DNA from: Ancylobacter defluvii | Lineage (GTDB): Bacteria; Pseudomonadota; Alphaproteobacteria; Rhizobiales; Xanthobacteraceae | NCBI RefSeq assembly: GCF_018390605.1 | Contig: NZ_JAHBGD010000010.1 | Span: 26,354-90,353 of the forward strand | DNA length: 64,000 nt | Reading direction: 5' to 3' | In this document: positions 18,593 to 28,849 of the stretch, piece by piece | How the letters are laid out: each line of letters opens with the position of its first letter | Numbering within the stretch: the first letter of the stretch is position 1 | The notes under the pieces: generated by a model | Told to the model about the DNA's origin: nothing | Database searches by the model: none | What the model saw: only the letters and a program-made list of their open reading frames with translations | Made by a program: the position numbers and the translations under genes

Positions 18593-18808
18593 GGCGGTGA
18601 AACTCCTGTCGGACGTGAAATTCAAAGGACGGATTCGAGGAAGACCGTGGTTTCCGGCTGTCGCGGAGGGCCGATCGTCAGGCCGTTGGCCCGATCGCGT
18701 GGGTCTTCCCCAGTGAAACATGCGGCCCGAGCGGAGACTTCGCGGGGCGCGGGCACGGGCGATACGGATCATCGACACCCCCTCGCCCACAGCAAGAGCT
18801 TCCAATTT

Positions 18809-18818
18809 TTGGATCCAA
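18809..18818. promoter_or_regulatory. candidate operator for the divergent GntR regulator
   Basis: The 359-base gap 18593-18951 between the divergent deaminase and GntR genes holds no gene. The 10-bp perfect palindrome TTGGATCCAA lies in an unusually AT-rich patch (about 18800-18835). Its TTGG/CCAA ends and symmetry are typical of FCD-type GntR operators, and its place between the regulator and the catabolic operon is right. The assignment is inference. Confidence 0.4.
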
Positions 18819-18951
18819 GATGCAATATCCTTTTCGTCGCCACGCTGCGGGATTATTGGGCAGCTCGAGGGACGGCAGCCGCCGGCGCGGATTGCGGGTC
18901 CATGCGGCAGCGGGTAGAGCGAATGGGCGGATGGGTGGGAGGCGGCAGCTG

Positions 18952-19635
18952 GTGAAAGTGAAGGCAACCGACATCGCGCAGATGCCATCGCCTGCCGACG
19001 TGATCTTCGATGCGCTGCGCGAGGCGATCGCCAAGGGCGATATCTCCGAAGGCCAGGTGCTGCGCCAGGATCACATCGCCCGCATGTTCAACATCAGCCG
19101 CATACCTGTGCGGGAAGCTCTCACGCGCCTCGAGGAACAAGGCCTGGTCTCCACCCAGCGTTATCGCGGCGCGGTGGTGACCACGCTGTCGATCGCGGAG
19201 ATCCGCGAGGTGTTCGAGTTCCGCGCCCTGCTGGAACCGGAGATCCTGCGCTATTCCATCGAACGCATGTCCCCGGAAGCGCTTGAGCACGCCAAGGAAT
19301 TCGCCCACGCCTTCGCCACCGAGCCGGAATCTTCGCGCTGGGGCGATCTCAACCGGCGCTTCCACTACAGTCTCTACGAGCCGGCCGGGCGGCCCTATTA
19401 TCTGCAGACCATCTCGACCGCGCTCGACCGCGTCGACCGCTATCTGCGCGCCCAGCTGGTGCTGACCGACGGCATGGCGCGGGCGCGGCGCGAGCATCAG
19501 GGCATTCTCGACGCCTGCATCGCCGGCGATTCCGAGATGGCGGTCCGGCTCACCCGCGAGCATATTCTGGGCGCCGCCGATTCGCTGGTCGCCTTCCTGA
19601 TCCGAACCCGCGCGCAGGAGAATTCAGAGCGATGA
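18952..19635 (+). CDS. GntR-family (FCD) transcriptional regulator
   Basis: A 227-residue regulator with an N-terminal winged helix (ISRIPVREALTRLEEQGLVSTQRYRGAVV cut here to its core PVREALTRLEEQGL, about residues 48-61) and a C-terminal FCD all-helical ligand domain with metal-binding-type histidines (NRRFHYSLYE, REHILGA). Start at GTG 18952 with GGGAGG nine bases upstream; an in-frame ATG at 18931 is an alternative. It is divergent from the hydroxyproline operon and overlaps galM by four bases (ATGA), so it is translated with galM. It probably controls the divergent operon in response to hydroxyproline or a pathway intermediate. Confidence 0.85.
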   Translation: MKVKATDIAQMPSPADVIFDALREAIAKGDISEGQVLRQDHIARMFNISRIPVREALTRLEEQGLVSTQRYRGAVVTTLSIAEIREVFEFRALLEPEILRYSIERMSPEALEHAKEFAHAFATEPESSRWGDLNRRFHYSLYEPAGRPYYLQTISTALDRVDRYLRAQLVLTDGMARARREHQGILDACIAGDSEMAVRLTREHILGAADSLVAFLIRTRAQENSER

Positions 19636-20645
19636 CGCTTTCCGACAACGTCACCCGCATCGGCAGCGTCGATGGCGATGAACTCTACGAGGTCGCCCTC
19701 ACCGCCGCCTCCGGCGCCAAAGCGCGGGTGCTGAGCTGGGGAGCGACGCTGCGCGAATTGCGGGTGCCGGGGCCGGACGGCTCGCTGCATCCCGGCGTGC
19801 TCGGCTTTACCGAGCTCGACCGCTATCTCGCCAACCCCTCCTATCTCGGCGCCACCTGCGGCCGGGTCGCCAACCGCATCGGCGGCGGGCGCTTCACCGT
19901 GGAGGACCGGAGCTACGAACTCGCCCGCAACGAGCGCGGCGTCACCCATCTGCATGGCGGCACCCGCGGCTTCTCGCACCGGCCGTGGAAGATCGCGACG
20001 GTGGCAGCGGACGCCGTGACCTTCACTCGCACAGCGCCGGACGGTGAGGAAGGCTATCCGGGAACGCTTGATCTTTCATGCACTTACCGGCTTCTGCCGC
20101 CGGGCGTGCTGCGGGTGGAGATGGAAGCGCGCACCGATGCGACAACGCCGGTGAACCTCGCCCACCACTCCTATTTCACCCTCGATCCCGGCCGCTCCTC
20201 GCATGAGCTCACGGTGGAGATCGCCTCCAGCCGCTACACGCCGCTCGATGCGCTGAAGGTGCCGACCGGCGAAATCGCTCCCGTCGAGGGCACCGGCTAC
20301 GACCTGCGCACTCCGCGCCGGCTCGGTGACAGCGGCATCACCTACGACATTAATTTCGCGCTCGATCAACCACTTGGCGAGCTGCGCTTCGCTGCCCGCG
20401 TGGCGAGCCCGCAGAGCGGCCGTACGCTGGAGGTTTGGACCACCGAGCCGGGCCTGCAGCTCTACGACGCCTCGATGCTGGCGGTGACCGACAAGGGCCT
20501 CGACGGCCTAACCCATGGAAAACACGCTGGAATCTGTCTTGAGGCGCAGAATTTCCCCGACGCGGTGAACCATCCGGGCTTCCCTTCTCCCTGGCTGAAG
20601 CCGGGCGAGCTGTACCGCCAGGTCACCGAATATCGCTTCAGCTGA
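19632..20645 (+). CDS. galM: aldose 1-epimerase
   Basis: A 337-residue galactose-mutarotase-fold protein. Visible family residues are the substrate-binding Arg in GRVANRIGGGRF, the His in THLHGG, the catalytic His in NLAHHSYF and the Glu in GICLEAQNFPDA. It interconverts alpha and beta anomers of sugars. The start codon overlaps the GntR stop (ATGA). Its 3' end overlaps the convergent LysR gene by 8 bases. Why a mutarotase is coupled to this regulator is not evident; the natural substrate could be another sugar or lactol. Confidence 0.88.
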   Translation: MTLSDNVTRIGSVDGDELYEVALTAASGAKARVLSWGATLRELRVPGPDGSLHPGVLGFTELDRYLANPSYLGATCGRVANRIGGGRFTVEDRSYELARNERGVTHLHGGTRGFSHRPWKIATVAADAVTFTRTAPDGEEGYPGTLDLSCTYRLLPPGVLRVEMEARTDATTPVNLAHHSYFTLDPGRSSHELTVEIASSRYTPLDALKVPTGEIAPVEGTGYDLRTPRRLGDSGITYDINFALDQPLGELRFAARVASPQSGRTLEVWTTEPGLQLYDASMLAVTDKGLDGLTHGKHAGICLEAQNFPDAVNHPGFPSPWLKPGELYRQVTEYRFS

Positions 20646-21534
20646 CAGGCTCGGCGACGAAGCCGGCGCGGGCACCCCGCACCGCCTCGACGATGAAGCT
20701 CTCGACCTCGCGGATGCGGCGCAGCTCATGCACATCGGCATGGGCGACCAGCCAGTAGGAACGGCGAAAGCTGTGCTCCGGCAACAGCTTGACGAGTTCG
20801 GGGTGCCGTTGCGCCGCGTAGTCGTGCAGGATGCCGACCCCCGCCCCGGCCCGCACCGCCTCCATCTGCCCGACCACGCTGGCGCATTCGATGCGTCTTG
20901 CCTCGATGGCGCGGAAGGTCTCGAAATAGTCGAGGGCCGGCGAGTACAGCAGGTCCTCGACATAGGTCACCAGCGTGCGTCCAGTGAGTGCGGTGAGGTG
21001 TAGCATGGGACCAGTCCGGGCCAGATAGTCCGACGAGGCGTAGATGCCGAGGCTGTAATCGGTGAGCTTGCGAGCGATCAGCCGCCCCTCATGCGGCCGC
21101 TGCAGGGTGACGGCGATATCGACCTCGCGCTTGGGCAGCGAAAAACTTCGCGGCAGGGGGGCGAGCTGGATGGTGAGGCCGGGATAGCGCTCGGCAAGCT
21201 CGCCCAGCCGGGGGGCGAGGAAATACACCCCGAAGCCGTCCGGCGCGCCGATGCGCACCGTCCCCGACAGCGCGAGATTGGCGTTGCCGAGCGCCGACTG
21301 CGCCTGCAGCAGCTCGGTCTCGATCCGCTCGGCATGTTCGAGCAGCCGCTCGCCGGCCGGGGTGAGTGCGCTGCCGGTGGTGCGGCGCTCGATCAGCTTC
21401 GCCCCCAGCCCGGTCTCCAGCGCGCCGATGCGGCGGCCGACGGTGGCGTGGTCGAGCCCCAGCTGGCGCGCCGCCGCCAGCATCTGGCCGGCCCGCGCCA
21501 CCGCGAGGAAGACGCGCAGATGGTCCCAATCCAT
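20638..21534 (-). CDS. LysR-family transcriptional regulator (probable mmsA regulator)
   Basis: A 298-residue LTTR. Residues 1-60 (MDWDHLRVFLAVARAGQMLA onward) form the winged-helix domain, with the recognition helix around AARQLGLDHATVGRRI; the remainder is the periplasmic-binding-like effector domain. It is divergent from mmsA across 114 bases (21535-21648), the classic LTTR layout. That gap contains a loose dyad ATTTTGC-N9-GCGGAAAT (21557-21580) that could be the regulator's site, but the match is too weak to list separately. The frame is open upstream to 21996, but only the ATG at 21534 aligns with the family start. Regulation of mmsA is inferred from position. Confidence 0.85.
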   Translation of the reverse strand: MDWDHLRVFLAVARAGQMLAAARQLGLDHATVGRRIGALETGLGAKLIERRTTGSALTPAGERLLEHAERIETELLQAQSALGNANLALSGTVRIGAPDGFGVYFLAPRLGELAERYPGLTIQLAPLPRSFSLPKREVDIAVTLQRPHEGRLIARKLTDYSLGIYASSDYLARTGPMLHLTALTGRTLVTYVEDLLYSPALDYFETFRAIEARRIECASVVGQMEAVRAGAGVGILHDYAAQRHPELVKLLPEHSFRRSYWLVAHADVHELRRIREVESFIVEAVRGARAGFVAEPVS

Positions 21535-21648
21535 GGCCGCAACCCAACTTATGGAAATTTTGCACAACGGATGCGGAAATATCGTCGTTGAGTTGATCCG
21601 ATTTCGCAAGCACAACAGCGCCCGAACAAGGCTCCAGAGGAGGCATCC

Positions 21649-23142
<1,494 letters not shown>

Positions 23143-23200
23143 GCCGGGGCAGCTGAGCCGCGACGGCGAAAGCCCGGATGCGAATCCGGTCAAGCAATGC

Positions 23201-23230
23201 AAAATGCCCGGCGATGAGCCGGGCATTTTT
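23201..23230 (+). terminator. Rho-independent terminator after mmsA
   Basis: A 12-bp perfect stem AAAATGCCCGGC/GCCGGGCATTTT with a GATGA loop followed by one more T. The A- and T-rich ends make it likely to work in both directions. Confidence 0.88.
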
Positions 23231-23340
23231 GTTCGGGGTCACCCCCGATGGAGCGCCGGCCGGCCGGCAAACAAGCGCCCGCGCCCGGGCGCACCGTCGG
23301 ACTGGAGGAAAACGGCCGGGCCTCTCCCATCCCCGAGCCT

Positions 23341-23363
23341 CCCTCTCCCCGTCGGGGAGAGGG
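23341..23363. repeat. REP-like hairpin CCCTCTCCCC/GGGGAGAGGG
   Basis: A perfect 10-bp palindrome arm pair with GTC loop, followed by CTGGGGTGAGGGG. It is one of several near-identical copies in this window. The 320-base gap 23143-23462 contains this, the mmsA terminator, and no gene. Confidence 0.8.
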
Positions 23364-23462
23364 CTGGGGTGAGGGGTCTTCTGCGCCTTCCCATGACGTC
23401 TCCCCTCAACCGGCCCGCGGAGCCTGCCTCGGGCGCGCCGAAGGCGAGGCCCGTGGGCGGCC

Positions 23463-23618
23463 TCACTCGCCCTGCGTGACGGGGCTCGCTCCGGTGGAGC
23501 CGCCATTGCGGCTGAAGGTGACGGCAATGAGCACGCTGCCGGCCACGGCGATGACCAGCAGCGCCATCGCGCCGATGAAGAAGCTCTTGCGGAGATGTGC
23601 CTGCACCTGATGCCTCAT
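23463..23618 (-). CDS. hypothetical small single-span membrane protein
   Basis: A 51-residue open frame starting MRHQVQAHLRKSFF, with one strong membrane helix (about residues 14-36, FFIGAMALLVIAVAGSVLIAV) and a Ser/Thr/Gly-rich tail. The basic N-terminus before the helix suggests N-in topology. There is no recognisable ribosome site, and a start at 23687 would add 23 Arg/Gly-rich residues. No family is recognised. The hydrophobic pattern supports a real product, but the evidence is thin. Confidence 0.4.
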   Translation of the reverse strand: MRHQVQAHLRKSFFIGAMALLVIAVAGSVLIAVTFSRNGGSTGASPVTQGE

Positions 23619-23709
23619 TGTTCGGCCGGATCGCACAGCGCGCCGGCCGCCGGACCTTCCGCCGCCTCGTGGTGATCCGATGGTCATCGATCCCCGCTCG
23701 CCCCCCGTC

Positions 23710-24117
23710 CTAGCGTTTCATGTCCGGGCAGACATAGGGAACCTTGGCGAGGCTGTAGCGGTGTTCCACCACGTCCTTGCCCGCCTGGACCTTCAGCGTC
23801 AACTGCGTCGGCGACACCGACTGCACCTTCGCGGTGAGCCTGGCGCCGTCCTCGTCCCAGGCGATGGCGTCCGGCGCCGTGCGGCTCCATTTGCGCAGCG
23901 CATAGGTCTCCCAGCACGAATCCATCAGCAGCGTGCCGTCGGGCAGGAACACCAGCATTGTGCCGGGCAGATCGGACGCCGGCCTGGTCTCCACCCAGAC
24001 GCGGCCGACCAACGGATCGGCGGCAGCGGCAACCGGCTTGGTGGCGGCGGAAGCGGCGCCGGCACCGGCAAGCGACAGGCCGAGCACGAGAAGGGCGGCC
24101 CTGAAGGGGTTCGGCAT
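23710..24117 (-). CDS. hypothetical secreted protein
   Basis: A 135-residue protein with a clear signal peptide (MPNPFRAALLVLGLSLAGAG then AASA; cleavage near residue 25). The mature part begins with a short Ala/Pro stretch, then VGRVWVETRPASDLPGTMLV and LPDGTLLMDSCWETYALRKW, and ends VPYVCPDMKR, with two cysteines that could form a disulfide. The start at ATG 24117 has AGGAGA five bases upstream. The layout (DGTLLMDSC, then an alternating beta pattern) recalls small META-like or lipocalin-like periplasmic proteins, but no family can be named. It is divergent from the YafY-type regulator. Confidence 0.65.
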   Translation of the reverse strand: MPNPFRAALLVLGLSLAGAGAASAATKPVAAAADPLVGRVWVETRPASDLPGTMLVFLPDGTLLMDSCWETYALRKWSRTAPDAIAWDEDGARLTAKVQSVSPTQLTLKVQAGKDVVEHRYSLAKVPYVCPDMKR

Positions 24118-24246
24118 GCTTGTCTCCTGTTCGGCAAAGGTGGGGCCGGGCGCGCACCGGCGCAAGGCGGATCGGCAGCCGCCCCGCGCGTGAATCATCG
24201 ACACTACTGCCGCTATCCGTCAGCAGGGCTGCGGCTATAATGCGGC

Positions 24247-24990
24247 ATGTCCCGATCCGAACGCCTGTTCGACCTGTTGCAGGTGCTGCGCCGCCACCGC
24301 CGTCCGGTGAGCGGGCGGGCGCTTGCCGGCGAGATCGGCGTCAGCCTGCGCACGCTGTATCGCGACATTGCCAGCTTGCAGGCGCAAGGCGCCACCATCG
24401 AGGGCGAGCCCGGCGTCGGCTATGTGCTGCGGCCCGGCTTCCTGCTGCCGCCGCTGATGTTCACCCCCGAGGAGATCGAGGCGCTGGTGCTCGGCTCGCG
24501 CTGGGTGGCCGGGCGTGCCGATGGGCGGCTGGCCGAGGCGGCGCTCAGCGCGCTGGCCCGCATCGGCGCGGTGCTGCCGCCGGATCTGCGCGAGGAGATG
24601 GAGGGCTCGTCGCTGTTCATCGCGCCGGGAGCGCCGATCCCGGCCGACGCCATCGACCCGGCCGTGCTGCGCAAGGCGATCCGCACCGAGCGCAAGCTGC
24701 TGTTGAACTATAGCGACGCCAATGCCGCGGCGAGCGAGCGGGTGGTGTGGCCGTTCGCGCTGGCCTTCTTCGACCAGGTGCGGCTGCTGATCGGCTGGTG
24801 CGAGCTGCGCGGCGATTTCCGCAGCTTCCGCACCGACCGCATCGCCACCGCCGATATGCTGGAAGCGCGCTACCCCATCCGCCGCGCCGAGCTGGTGACG
24901 CGGTGGAAGCAGTGGAAGCACGCGCAGCGCGAGGGCGAGGCGGGCGCCGCCCCCGCCCACTTCGCCGAAGAGCCGCACGACGCCGCATGA
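24247..24990 (+). CDS. YafY/DeoR-type HTH regulator with WYL domain
   Basis: A 247-residue regulator. The N-terminal HTH_11 domain (MSRSERLFDLLQVLRRHRRP, then GEIGVSLRTLYRDIASLQ) is followed by a ligand-binding WYL-type domain from about residue 135, with VVWPFALAFFDQVRLLIGWC in the place of the WYL core. Such proteins often respond to nucleotides or small ligands and repress an adjacent gene. A VOC-family gene follows 72 bases downstream on the same strand, an arrangement common in Rhizobiales, so it may regulate that gene and itself. Confidence 0.85.
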   Translation: MSRSERLFDLLQVLRRHRRPVSGRALAGEIGVSLRTLYRDIASLQAQGATIEGEPGVGYVLRPGFLLPPLMFTPEEIEALVLGSRWVAGRADGRLAEAALSALARIGAVLPPDLREEMEGSSLFIAPGAPIPADAIDPAVLRKAIRTERKLLLNYSDANAAASERVVWPFALAFFDQVRLLIGWCELRGDFRSFRTDRIATADMLEARYPIRRAELVTRWKQWKHAQREGEAGAAPAHFAEEPHDAA

Positions 24991-25062
24991 TGCTGACGGA
25001 AATTGGCAGCACGGGATCGTAATCTCCCCGCCTTCACCACATGGCTGAATTGGGGGGCGATC

Positions 25063-25434
25063 ATGATCGACGCCAGCAACCTGTTTCTTTACGTGAACGA
25101 TCCCCGCGCGAGCGCCCGTTTCTATGGCGAGGTGCTGGAGCGCGCGCCGGTCGAGGCGGACGCCGGCTTCGCGCTGTTCGCGCTGTCGCCCGGCCTCGGG
25201 CTCGGGCTGTGGCGGCGCGACGGGGTGAAACCGACGCCGCATCTGCGCTCCGGCGGCAACGAGATCGGCTTCAAGGTGGCGGACGCCGCCGCCGTCGACG
25301 CCACCTATGAGCGCTGGGCGAAGAAGGGCATTCCCATCGCCCTGCCGCCGACCGACCTCGATTTCGGCCGCAGCTTCGTCGCGCTGGACCCCGACGGCCA
25401 CCGGCTGCGGGTCTATGCCAAGGCGGAGGGGTGA
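25063..25434 (+). CDS. VOC-family (glyoxalase/bleomycin-resistance-like) protein
   Basis: A 123-residue single-domain VOC protein with two beta-alpha-beta-beta-beta modules: NLFLYVNDPRASARFYGEVL at the start and FVALDPDGHRLRVYAK at the end. The Asp-Pro-Asp-Gly-His motif near the C-terminus is typical, and the second-module Glu metal ligand is replaced by Arg/Val context, so metal binding is uncertain. Start ATG 25063 follows a GGGGGG ribosome site. It pairs with the upstream YafY-type regulator. The substrate is unknown; phenazine/bleomycin-binding and dioxygenase-like members share this size. Confidence 0.78.
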   Translation: MIDASNLFLYVNDPRASARFYGEVLERAPVEADAGFALFALSPGLGLGLWRRDGVKPTPHLRSGGNEIGFKVADAAAVDATYERWAKKGIPIALPPTDLDFGRSFVALDPDGHRLRVYAKAEG

Positions 25435-25452
25435 GGCACACCCTCCTTCCAT

Positions 25453-25475
25453 CCCTCTCCCCGACGGGGAGAGGG
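25453..25475. repeat. REP-like hairpin CCCTCTCCCC/GGGGAGAGGG
   Basis: A perfect 10-bp stem with GAC loop between the convergent VOC and TyrA-family genes. It is identical in arms and loop to the right arm of the element at 17647-17669, and could serve as a bidirectional transcript-end hairpin. Confidence 0.8.
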
Positions 25476-25493
25476 GGCTCGCCGTGCCGGACT

Positions 25494-26429
25494 TCAGCCC
25501 CGCTCGCGGCCAAAGTCCGGCGCGGCGGTTTCCTGGCCGATCTCGATGATCGAGCGGCGGATGGCGCGGGTGCGGGTGAACAGGTCGAACAGCGTCTCCC
25601 CCTGCTCCCAGCGGATCGCCCGCTGCAGCGCGATCAGGTCCTCGGTGAAGCGGCCGAGCACCTCGATCACCGCCTCGCGGTTGTTGAGGAACACGTCGCG
25701 CCACATGGTGGGGTCGGAGGCGGCGATGCGGGTGAAGTCGCGGAAGCCGCCGGCGGAGTATTTGATCACCTCGGAGGAGGTGACCTTCTCCAGGTCCGCC
25801 GCCGTGCCGACGATGTTGTAGGCGATCAGGTGCGGCACATGCGAGGTGATCGCCAGCACCAGGTCGTGGTGCTCGGCGGTCATGGTCTCGACATTGGCGC
25901 CCAGCGCCGTCCACAGCGCCGTGACCGCCTGCACCGCCTCCGCATCCGCGCCTTCCGGCGGGGTGACGATGCACCAGCGGTTCTTGAACAGCGTGGCGAA
26001 GCCGGCATCCGGGCCGGAATATTCGGTGCCGGCCACCGGATGCGCCGGCACGACGTGCACGCCTGAAGGCAGATGCGTGCGCAGGGCGTTCAGCACCGCG
26101 CCCTTCACCGAGCCGACATCGGAGACGATGGCGCCGGGCTTCACATGCGGGGCGATGGCCTGCGCCACCGCGCCCATGGCGCCGACCGGCACGCAGAGGA
26201 CGATGATGTCCGCGTCCTTCACCGCCTCGGCCGGCGAGGATGCCACCTCGTCGGCGATGCCGAGCTCGGCGACGCGGGCGCGCACCGCCGGCTCCGCATC
26301 ATAGGCGACGCTGACCTCGGCGAGCCGGCGGGCATCCGCCGCGCGCAGGATCGAGGAGCCGATCAGGCCGAGGCCGATGACGACCAGCCGGCCGATCATC
26401 GGCCGGGGAAGCGGCGGATCAAGCACCAT
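25494..26429 (-). CDS. prephenate/arogenate dehydrogenase family protein
   Basis: A 311-residue TyrA-family enzyme that oxidatively decarboxylates prephenate or arogenate in tyrosine synthesis. The N-terminal Rossmann motif [19 protein letters not shown] binds NAD(P). [11 protein letters not shown] and [14 protein letters not shown] carry the conserved active-site histidines. ATG 26429 is chosen because it overlaps the end of hisC by 11 bases; an internal ATG at 26399 begins just before the Rossmann fold. It is last in the minus-strand series chorismate mutase, hisC, TyrA, the usual Rhizobiales aromatic cluster. Specificity (prephenate, arogenate, or both) cannot be read from sequence. Confidence 0.9.
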   Translation of the reverse strand: MVLDPPLPRPMIGRLVVIGLGLIGSSILRAADARRLAEVSVAYDAEPAVRARVAELGIADEVASSPAEAVKDADIIVLCVPVGAMGAVAQAIAPHVKPGAIVSDVGSVKGAVLNALRTHLPSGVHVVPAHPVAGTEYSGPDAGFATLFKNRWCIVTPPEGADAEAVQAVTALWTALGANVETMTAEHHDLVLAITSHVPHLIAYNIVGTAADLEKVTSSEVIKYSAGGFRDFTRIAASDPTMWRDVFLNNREAVIEVLGRFTEDLIALQRAIRWEQGETLFDLFTRTRAIRRSIIEIGQETAAPDFGRERG

Positions 26430-27546
26430 GGCCGGCTTCCTTCTTGCCGAGGAACTCGGCCAGCACGGCGACCAGCAGGCGGTTGGCCTCCTCGGTGCCG
26501 ATGGTGAGGCGCAGCGCGCCGGGCAGGCCATAGGCATCCATCCGCCGCAGGATTAGGCCCCGCGCGGAGAGGAAGGCATCGGCATCCGGGGCGCGCCTGC
26601 CGTCGGCATCGGGGAAATGCACCAGCACGAAATTGGCGACGCTCGGCGTCACCACGAGGCCGAGCGCGGTCAATTCGGCGGCCACCCAGGCCAGCCACCG
26701 GTCGTTATGGGCGACGGCGGCCTCGACATGGGCGGTGTCGTTGATGGCGGCGGTGCCGGCGGCGATGGCGGCGGCATTGACGTTGAAGGCGCCGCGGATG
26801 CGGTTCACCGCGTCCACCACCTCGGCCGGGCCATAGAGCCAGCCGACGCGCAGCGCCGCCAGGCCATGGATCTTGGAGAAGGTGCGCAGCATGGCGACGT
26901 TGCGGGTGGTCGCCACCAGCTCGATGCCGGACTCGTAGTCGTTGCGCCGCACATATTCGGCATAGGCGGCGTCGAGCACCAGCAGCACCTGCGGCGGCAG
27001 GCCGCGCTGCAGCCGGCGCACCTCGTCGAACGGCAAATAGGTGCCGGTCGGGTTGTTGGGATTGGCGAGGAAGACGATGCGGGTCTTCGCCGTCACCGCC
27101 GCCAGTATGGCGTCGACATCGGTGGTGAGGTCGCGCTCGGCGGCGATCACCGGGGTGGCCCCGGCCGCCAGCGTGGCGATGCGGTACACCAGGAAGCCGT
27201 ATTGCGAATAGATCACCTCGTCGCCCGGACCGGCATAGGCGGCGGCGATGAGGGTGATCAGCTCGTCCGAGCCGGTGCCGCAGACCAGCCGGGCGGGATC
27301 CAGCCCATACGCCGCGCCGATGGCCTCGCGCAGCCGGGTCGAGGACCCGTCGGGATAGAATTCCAGCGCGTCGGCGGCGTGGAAGGCCTCGCGCGCCCTG
27401 GGGCTGGCGCCGAGCGGATTCTCATTGGCCGAGAGCTTGTAGACCTTGGCGACGCCGCCCGCCTGCGCCTTGCCGGGCACATAGGCCTCGATCGCCAGCA
27501 CGCCCGGACGCGGGACAGGACGATCGGAAACGGGGGTGGTCGACAT
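26419..27546 (-). CDS. hisC: histidinol-phosphate aminotransferase
   Basis: A 375-residue fold-type I aminotransferase. The N-terminus has [17 protein letters not shown], the central part [13 protein letters not shown] and [10 protein letters not shown] (Asp and Tyr for PLP), and the Schiff-base lysine is in [15 protein letters not shown]. It transaminates imidazole-acetol phosphate in histidine synthesis. In this position, next to TyrA and chorismate mutase, HisC-type enzymes often also transaminate aromatic keto acids. Start ATG 27546 has GGAG seven bases upstream. It overlaps the TyrA-family start by 11 bases, so the two are probably translationally coupled. Confidence 0.9.
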   Translation of the reverse strand: MSTTPVSDRPVPRPGVLAIEAYVPGKAQAGGVAKVYKLSANENPLGASPRAREAFHAADALEFYPDGSSTRLREAIGAAYGLDPARLVCGTGSDELITLIAAAYAGPGDEVIYSQYGFLVYRIATLAAGATPVIAAERDLTTDVDAILAAVTAKTRIVFLANPNNPTGTYLPFDEVRRLQRGLPPQVLLVLDAAYAEYVRRNDYESGIELVATTRNVAMLRTFSKIHGLAALRVGWLYGPAEVVDAVNRIRGAFNVNAAAIAAGTAAINDTAHVEAAVAHNDRWLAWVAAELTALGLVVTPSVANFVLVHFPDADGRRAPDADAFLSARGLILRRMDAYGLPGALRLTIGTEEANRLLVAVLAEFLGKKEAGHGA

Positions 27547-27621
27547 GATGGAACTCCGGCAGCGGACGGGAAGGAATTGGCTTTGCCTAACGGTCGATAT
27601 CTTGGAGCGCGGCGGACACTT

Positions 27622-27731
27622 CACCTCTCCCCACTGGGGAGAGGTGGCCCGCACAGCGGGTCGGTGAGGGGAGATGACATTGGGAGCCGCAGAGCCCCCT
27701 CACCCCACCCCTCTCCCCCACGGGGAGAGGG
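27622..27731. repeat. REP-like mosaic element (110 bp)
   Basis: Left perfect hairpin CACCTCTCCCC-ACT-GGGGAGAGGTG (27622-27646), then GGCCCGCACAGCGGGTCGGTG, a variable core, CCCCCTCACCCCA, and right hairpin CCCTCTCCCC-CAC-GGGGAGAGGG (27709-27731). It matches the modules of 17559-17669. It lies between the chorismate mutase and hisC genes. Confidence 0.82.
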
Positions 27732-27751
27732 AGTCGCGTCGCGCAGCGTGA

Positions 27752-28687
27752 TCACCGATCGGCTCCCATGGGCACATGGGTATAGCGGCGGGCATGCGAG
27801 CCGACGAGGGCGGCGGAGCGCACCGAGGCGCCGCAGGCCCTGAGCGCGCCGAGCACGGTATCGAGCCCCACCTCGGGCGTTCCCTCGCCCGTTCCCTGCC
27901 CCGCCAGCGGCAGCGAGACCAGCAGCGCCGCGCCGTCGAGGCCGCGATCCGGCACCGCCAGCGTATCGGCCAGCGGGGCGAGCGCCCGCGCCGCGCCGGC
28001 GTTCCAGCCGGCGACCCGCACGCTCCACATCTCGACCTCGGTCACCGCGCCGTCGGTCACCGGGTGGGCGATGCAGAAGGCCGGCAGCCCGGCGGGATGA
28101 TCGGCCCGCTCGACGAAAGGCAGCCGGGCGATGATCTTCGGCGCGCTCTCGCTCTCCAGCCCGGTCCACCACGGCCCGGTGCCGGGCGGGGCGAAGGCGG
28201 GAACCAGACCAAGATCGCCCTTGGAGCCGGCGACCGCGCTCACCACCGCGCCGGCGCCCATATGGGCGACGAAGGGCACGGTGAAGCCGAAATGGAAGCG
28301 CGAGGTATCGCGCATCGCCGCCTCGCCGGAGGCAAGGTCGGCATGCACGGCATAGGGCGCCTGCACATAGGTGAAGGTGGAGATGATGACGCGCCAGATA
28401 CCCTCGACGGTATCGAGCGGCAGGATGCCGCGATGCCGGTCGACGATCATCCGCATCATCGCCGCCTCGCGCGCCGGGCGGAAGGCCGAGCCGCCCTCGG
28501 CAGCGCGGGCGCGCTTCACCTCCACCAGCCGGTCGATGATCTCGCCGCGCTCGATCAAAAGCGCGTGCATGGCGGCGTCGATGCGGTCGATCTCGGAGCG
28601 CAGCCCGACCAGCGCCGCGGCGGGGTCCACGGCGGCGGGAACGGCGGCAGACAGGCTCTTCACGGATAAATCGTCGGGCGCGCTCAT
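27752..28687 (-). CDS. chorismate mutase (AroQ domain with PheA-like C-terminal region)
   Basis: A 311-residue protein. Residues about 25-110 form the all-helical AroQ chorismate mutase domain: LRSEIDRIDAAMHALLIERG, then EVKRARA and FRPAREAAMMR, with the catalytic-type Arg/Lys residues in place. The remaining 200 residues have FGFTVPFVAHMGAGAVVSAV and VVSAVAGSKGDLGLVPAFAP, which resemble a diverged prephenate-dehydratase-like or periplasmic-binding-like domain without an evident complete active site. It makes prephenate for Phe/Tyr. Start ATG 28687 has AGGAGA seven bases upstream. It heads the minus-strand set with hisC and TyrA, and is divergent from metX. Confidence 0.85.
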   Translation of the reverse strand: MSAPDDLSVKSLSAAVPAAVDPAAALVGLRSEIDRIDAAMHALLIERGEIIDRLVEVKRARAAEGGSAFRPAREAAMMRMIVDRHRGILPLDTVEGIWRVIISTFTYVQAPYAVHADLASGEAAMRDTSRFHFGFTVPFVAHMGAGAVVSAVAGSKGDLGLVPAFAPPGTGPWWTGLESESAPKIIARLPFVERADHPAGLPAFCIAHPVTDGAVTEVEMWSVRVAGWNAGAARALAPLADTLAVPDRGLDGAALLVSLPLAGQGTGEGTPEVGLDTVLGALRACGASVRSAALVGSHARRYTHVPMGADR

Positions 28688-28849
28688 CGCCCGTTCTCCT
28701 AGACCCGCGCGGGCGCGGCGCAAACCAAAATCTGCATCGGCGCCGCGGAAGCGCCGCGAATCCGGGCCACGCTGCTATTGACAAGACGTAGCTGTGGGAT
28801 CATCGGATCGTCCGTTATTCCGAACCCTTCGTCCGGTAAGACGGTTGAA

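Noticed and set aside
28688..28849. Possible SAM riboswitch before metX
   Set aside because: The gap has short pairing segments, but neither the SAM-II pseudoknot core nor a SAM-I-type layout could be built, and no anti-Shine-Dalgarno arrangement is evident.
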